28,720 nucleotides of DNA. It comes from Chara braunii. Its lineage: Eukaryota > Streptophyta > Charophyceae > Charales > Characeae. Under the pieces are notes generated by a model. The model saw only the letters and a list, made by a program, of their open reading frames with translations. It was not told the origin of the DNA and did no database searches. Made by a program: the position numbers and the translations under genes. The stretch spans positions 986,471 to 1,015,190 of the forward strand of contig BFEA01000160.1 of the NCBI GenBank assembly GCA_003427395.1, read 5' to 3'. Shown one piece after another: positions 28,272-28,720 of this stretch (its first letter is position 1; every line of letters starts with the position of its first letter).

Positions 28272-28432
28272 TTTTCTTTTATAATAAAAAAAAGGGCGAT
28301 GGCCTTGAGATATCATTTTTGAGCTGACCAGCCCCAGGTAAATTTAGAGTTATTTTCACTCATCAGATTGCATTGGAATTCAAACTCAGGTCTGCATTTC
28401 AACAGTTCGTAGGTGTGCCAACTGAGCTACGC
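28272..28432 (-). mobile_element. tRNA-derived SINE, family B copy 2, with 10-bp TSD
   Basis: On the minus strand from 28432: GGCGTAGCTCAGTTGG (A box), GAACTGTTGAAATGCAGACC, a weakened B box (GAGTTTGAATTCC), then a ~100-base non-tRNA part. It ends in a T8 run (28286-28293, a likely Pol III terminator) followed by an A-rich tail. The 10-mer CAGTTGACCT at 28262-28271 and 28433-28442 is the target duplication. At 161 bp it is a normal short SINE, and it matches the copy at 1666-1826. Confidence 0.87.
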
Positions 28433-28442
28433 CAGTTGACCT

Positions 28443-28720
28443 AGCGTGGACATTATTATCAGGTTCAATTATACCTCCTCTTCTTCTGGCAAAGGTTCAC
28501 AGCAGACATGACCCAATGTCATATCTGCTAGCACAAGATCATGTTGTGAAGTGCGGACTAACTGAAACAGGCCGGCGAGGGCTGGCCGAAAGGGGATAAC
28601 CGGTGTCCTGACGGAGGAGGAGGAGGAGCGGGAGTAAAGAAGAAAGAAGGTTTTTTTTGCCACAACCAAAGATTGAGCTACGAGGGGATGAGAAAAACAA
28701 AAGACTGCACTCGCCTCCTG
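28443..28720. other. Anonymous sequence to window end
   Basis: Contains a GGA-rich patch (28613-28632) and a T8 run (28652-28659). Nothing was recognised; it may belong to a feature beyond the window. Confidence 0.4.

Noticed and set aside
28071-28316. 81-codon minus ORF at the LINE's 5' edge
   Set aside because: It crosses the LINE target duplication and an A/T-rich tract, so it joins unrelated sequences.
21-28720. CRISPR array, bacterial operon or phage-like system
   Set aside because: No regularly spaced repeats with unique spacers, no operon-like gene spacing and no ribosome-binding pattern. All the evidence is of a eukaryotic repeat-rich genome.

Overview
The window reads as a stretch of a large, repeat-rich, non-model eukaryotic genome, most likely a plant-lineage (streptophyte) organism. 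The evidence is a Ty3/gypsy LTR retrotransposon with a chromodomain-like end and a primer site matching initiator tRNA-Met, U6 snRNA-derived sequences whose 5' stem is of the plant GUCC-UUCG-GGAC type, A-tailed LINE and tRNA-derived SINE insertions, and very long pure microsatellites. A Chara-like charophyte alga is my guess, but the sequence alone does not prove it. Isolated single N bases show that this is a draft assembly. I see no intact, confidently named host protein gene; almost everything recognisable is mobile or derived from mobile DNA.

Layout. 1-1288: a CA microsatellite, a long inverted repeat and anonymous DNA. 1289-1416: a U6 snRNA retropseudogene. 1489-1582: a tandem repeat. 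1666-1826: a tRNA-derived SINE (family B) whose A box is split by a 39-A run. 2110-3435: a possible DNA element bounded by ~40-bp inverted repeats, holding a proline-rich ORF on the minus strand. 3978-4541: a full-length A-tailed SINE (family A) with 11-bp target-site duplications (TSDs). 4690-6900: microsatellites, degenerate minisatellites and a 105-bp hairpin MITE.

7004-16910: a Ty3/gypsy element with two LTRs (2034 and 1000 bp), flanked by ACTG. The 5' LTR is about twice as long because a 1031-bp solo LTR of another family (7298-8328, TG...CA, TSD GTAGG) sits inside it. Internally there are a primer binding site, a 1.5-kb leader, gag, a decayed zinc knuckle, protease, RT (active site YLDN), RNase H, integrase, a chromodomain-like tail and a polypurine tract. 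Many stops and at least two frameshifts make it dead.

16915-22706: a tandem 170-bp duplication, GT repeats, a dispersed repeat (17.5-18.4 kb and 22.08-22.70 kb), a Cys-rich minus-strand ORF, a probable LTR fragment starting near 19630, and a CAT-rich tract with an assembly-suspect duplication. 22707-24963: a second U6 fragment, the second MITE copy (106 bp), a 179-bp AG tract, a candidate membrane-helix terminal exon, an AAG/GAC tract and a third U6 copy ending in 20 A. 26082-28082: a 5'-truncated LINE ORF2 remnant (minus strand) with an A tail and 11-bp TSDs. 28272-28432: a second SINE B copy with 10-bp TSDs.

The LINE, SINE and U6 copies mostly share A-rich 3' ends and, where TSDs can be seen, ~9-14 bp duplications. 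This fits one LINE-type target-primed machinery mobilising itself, tRNA-derived SINEs and U6 RNA. That link is an inference from structure.
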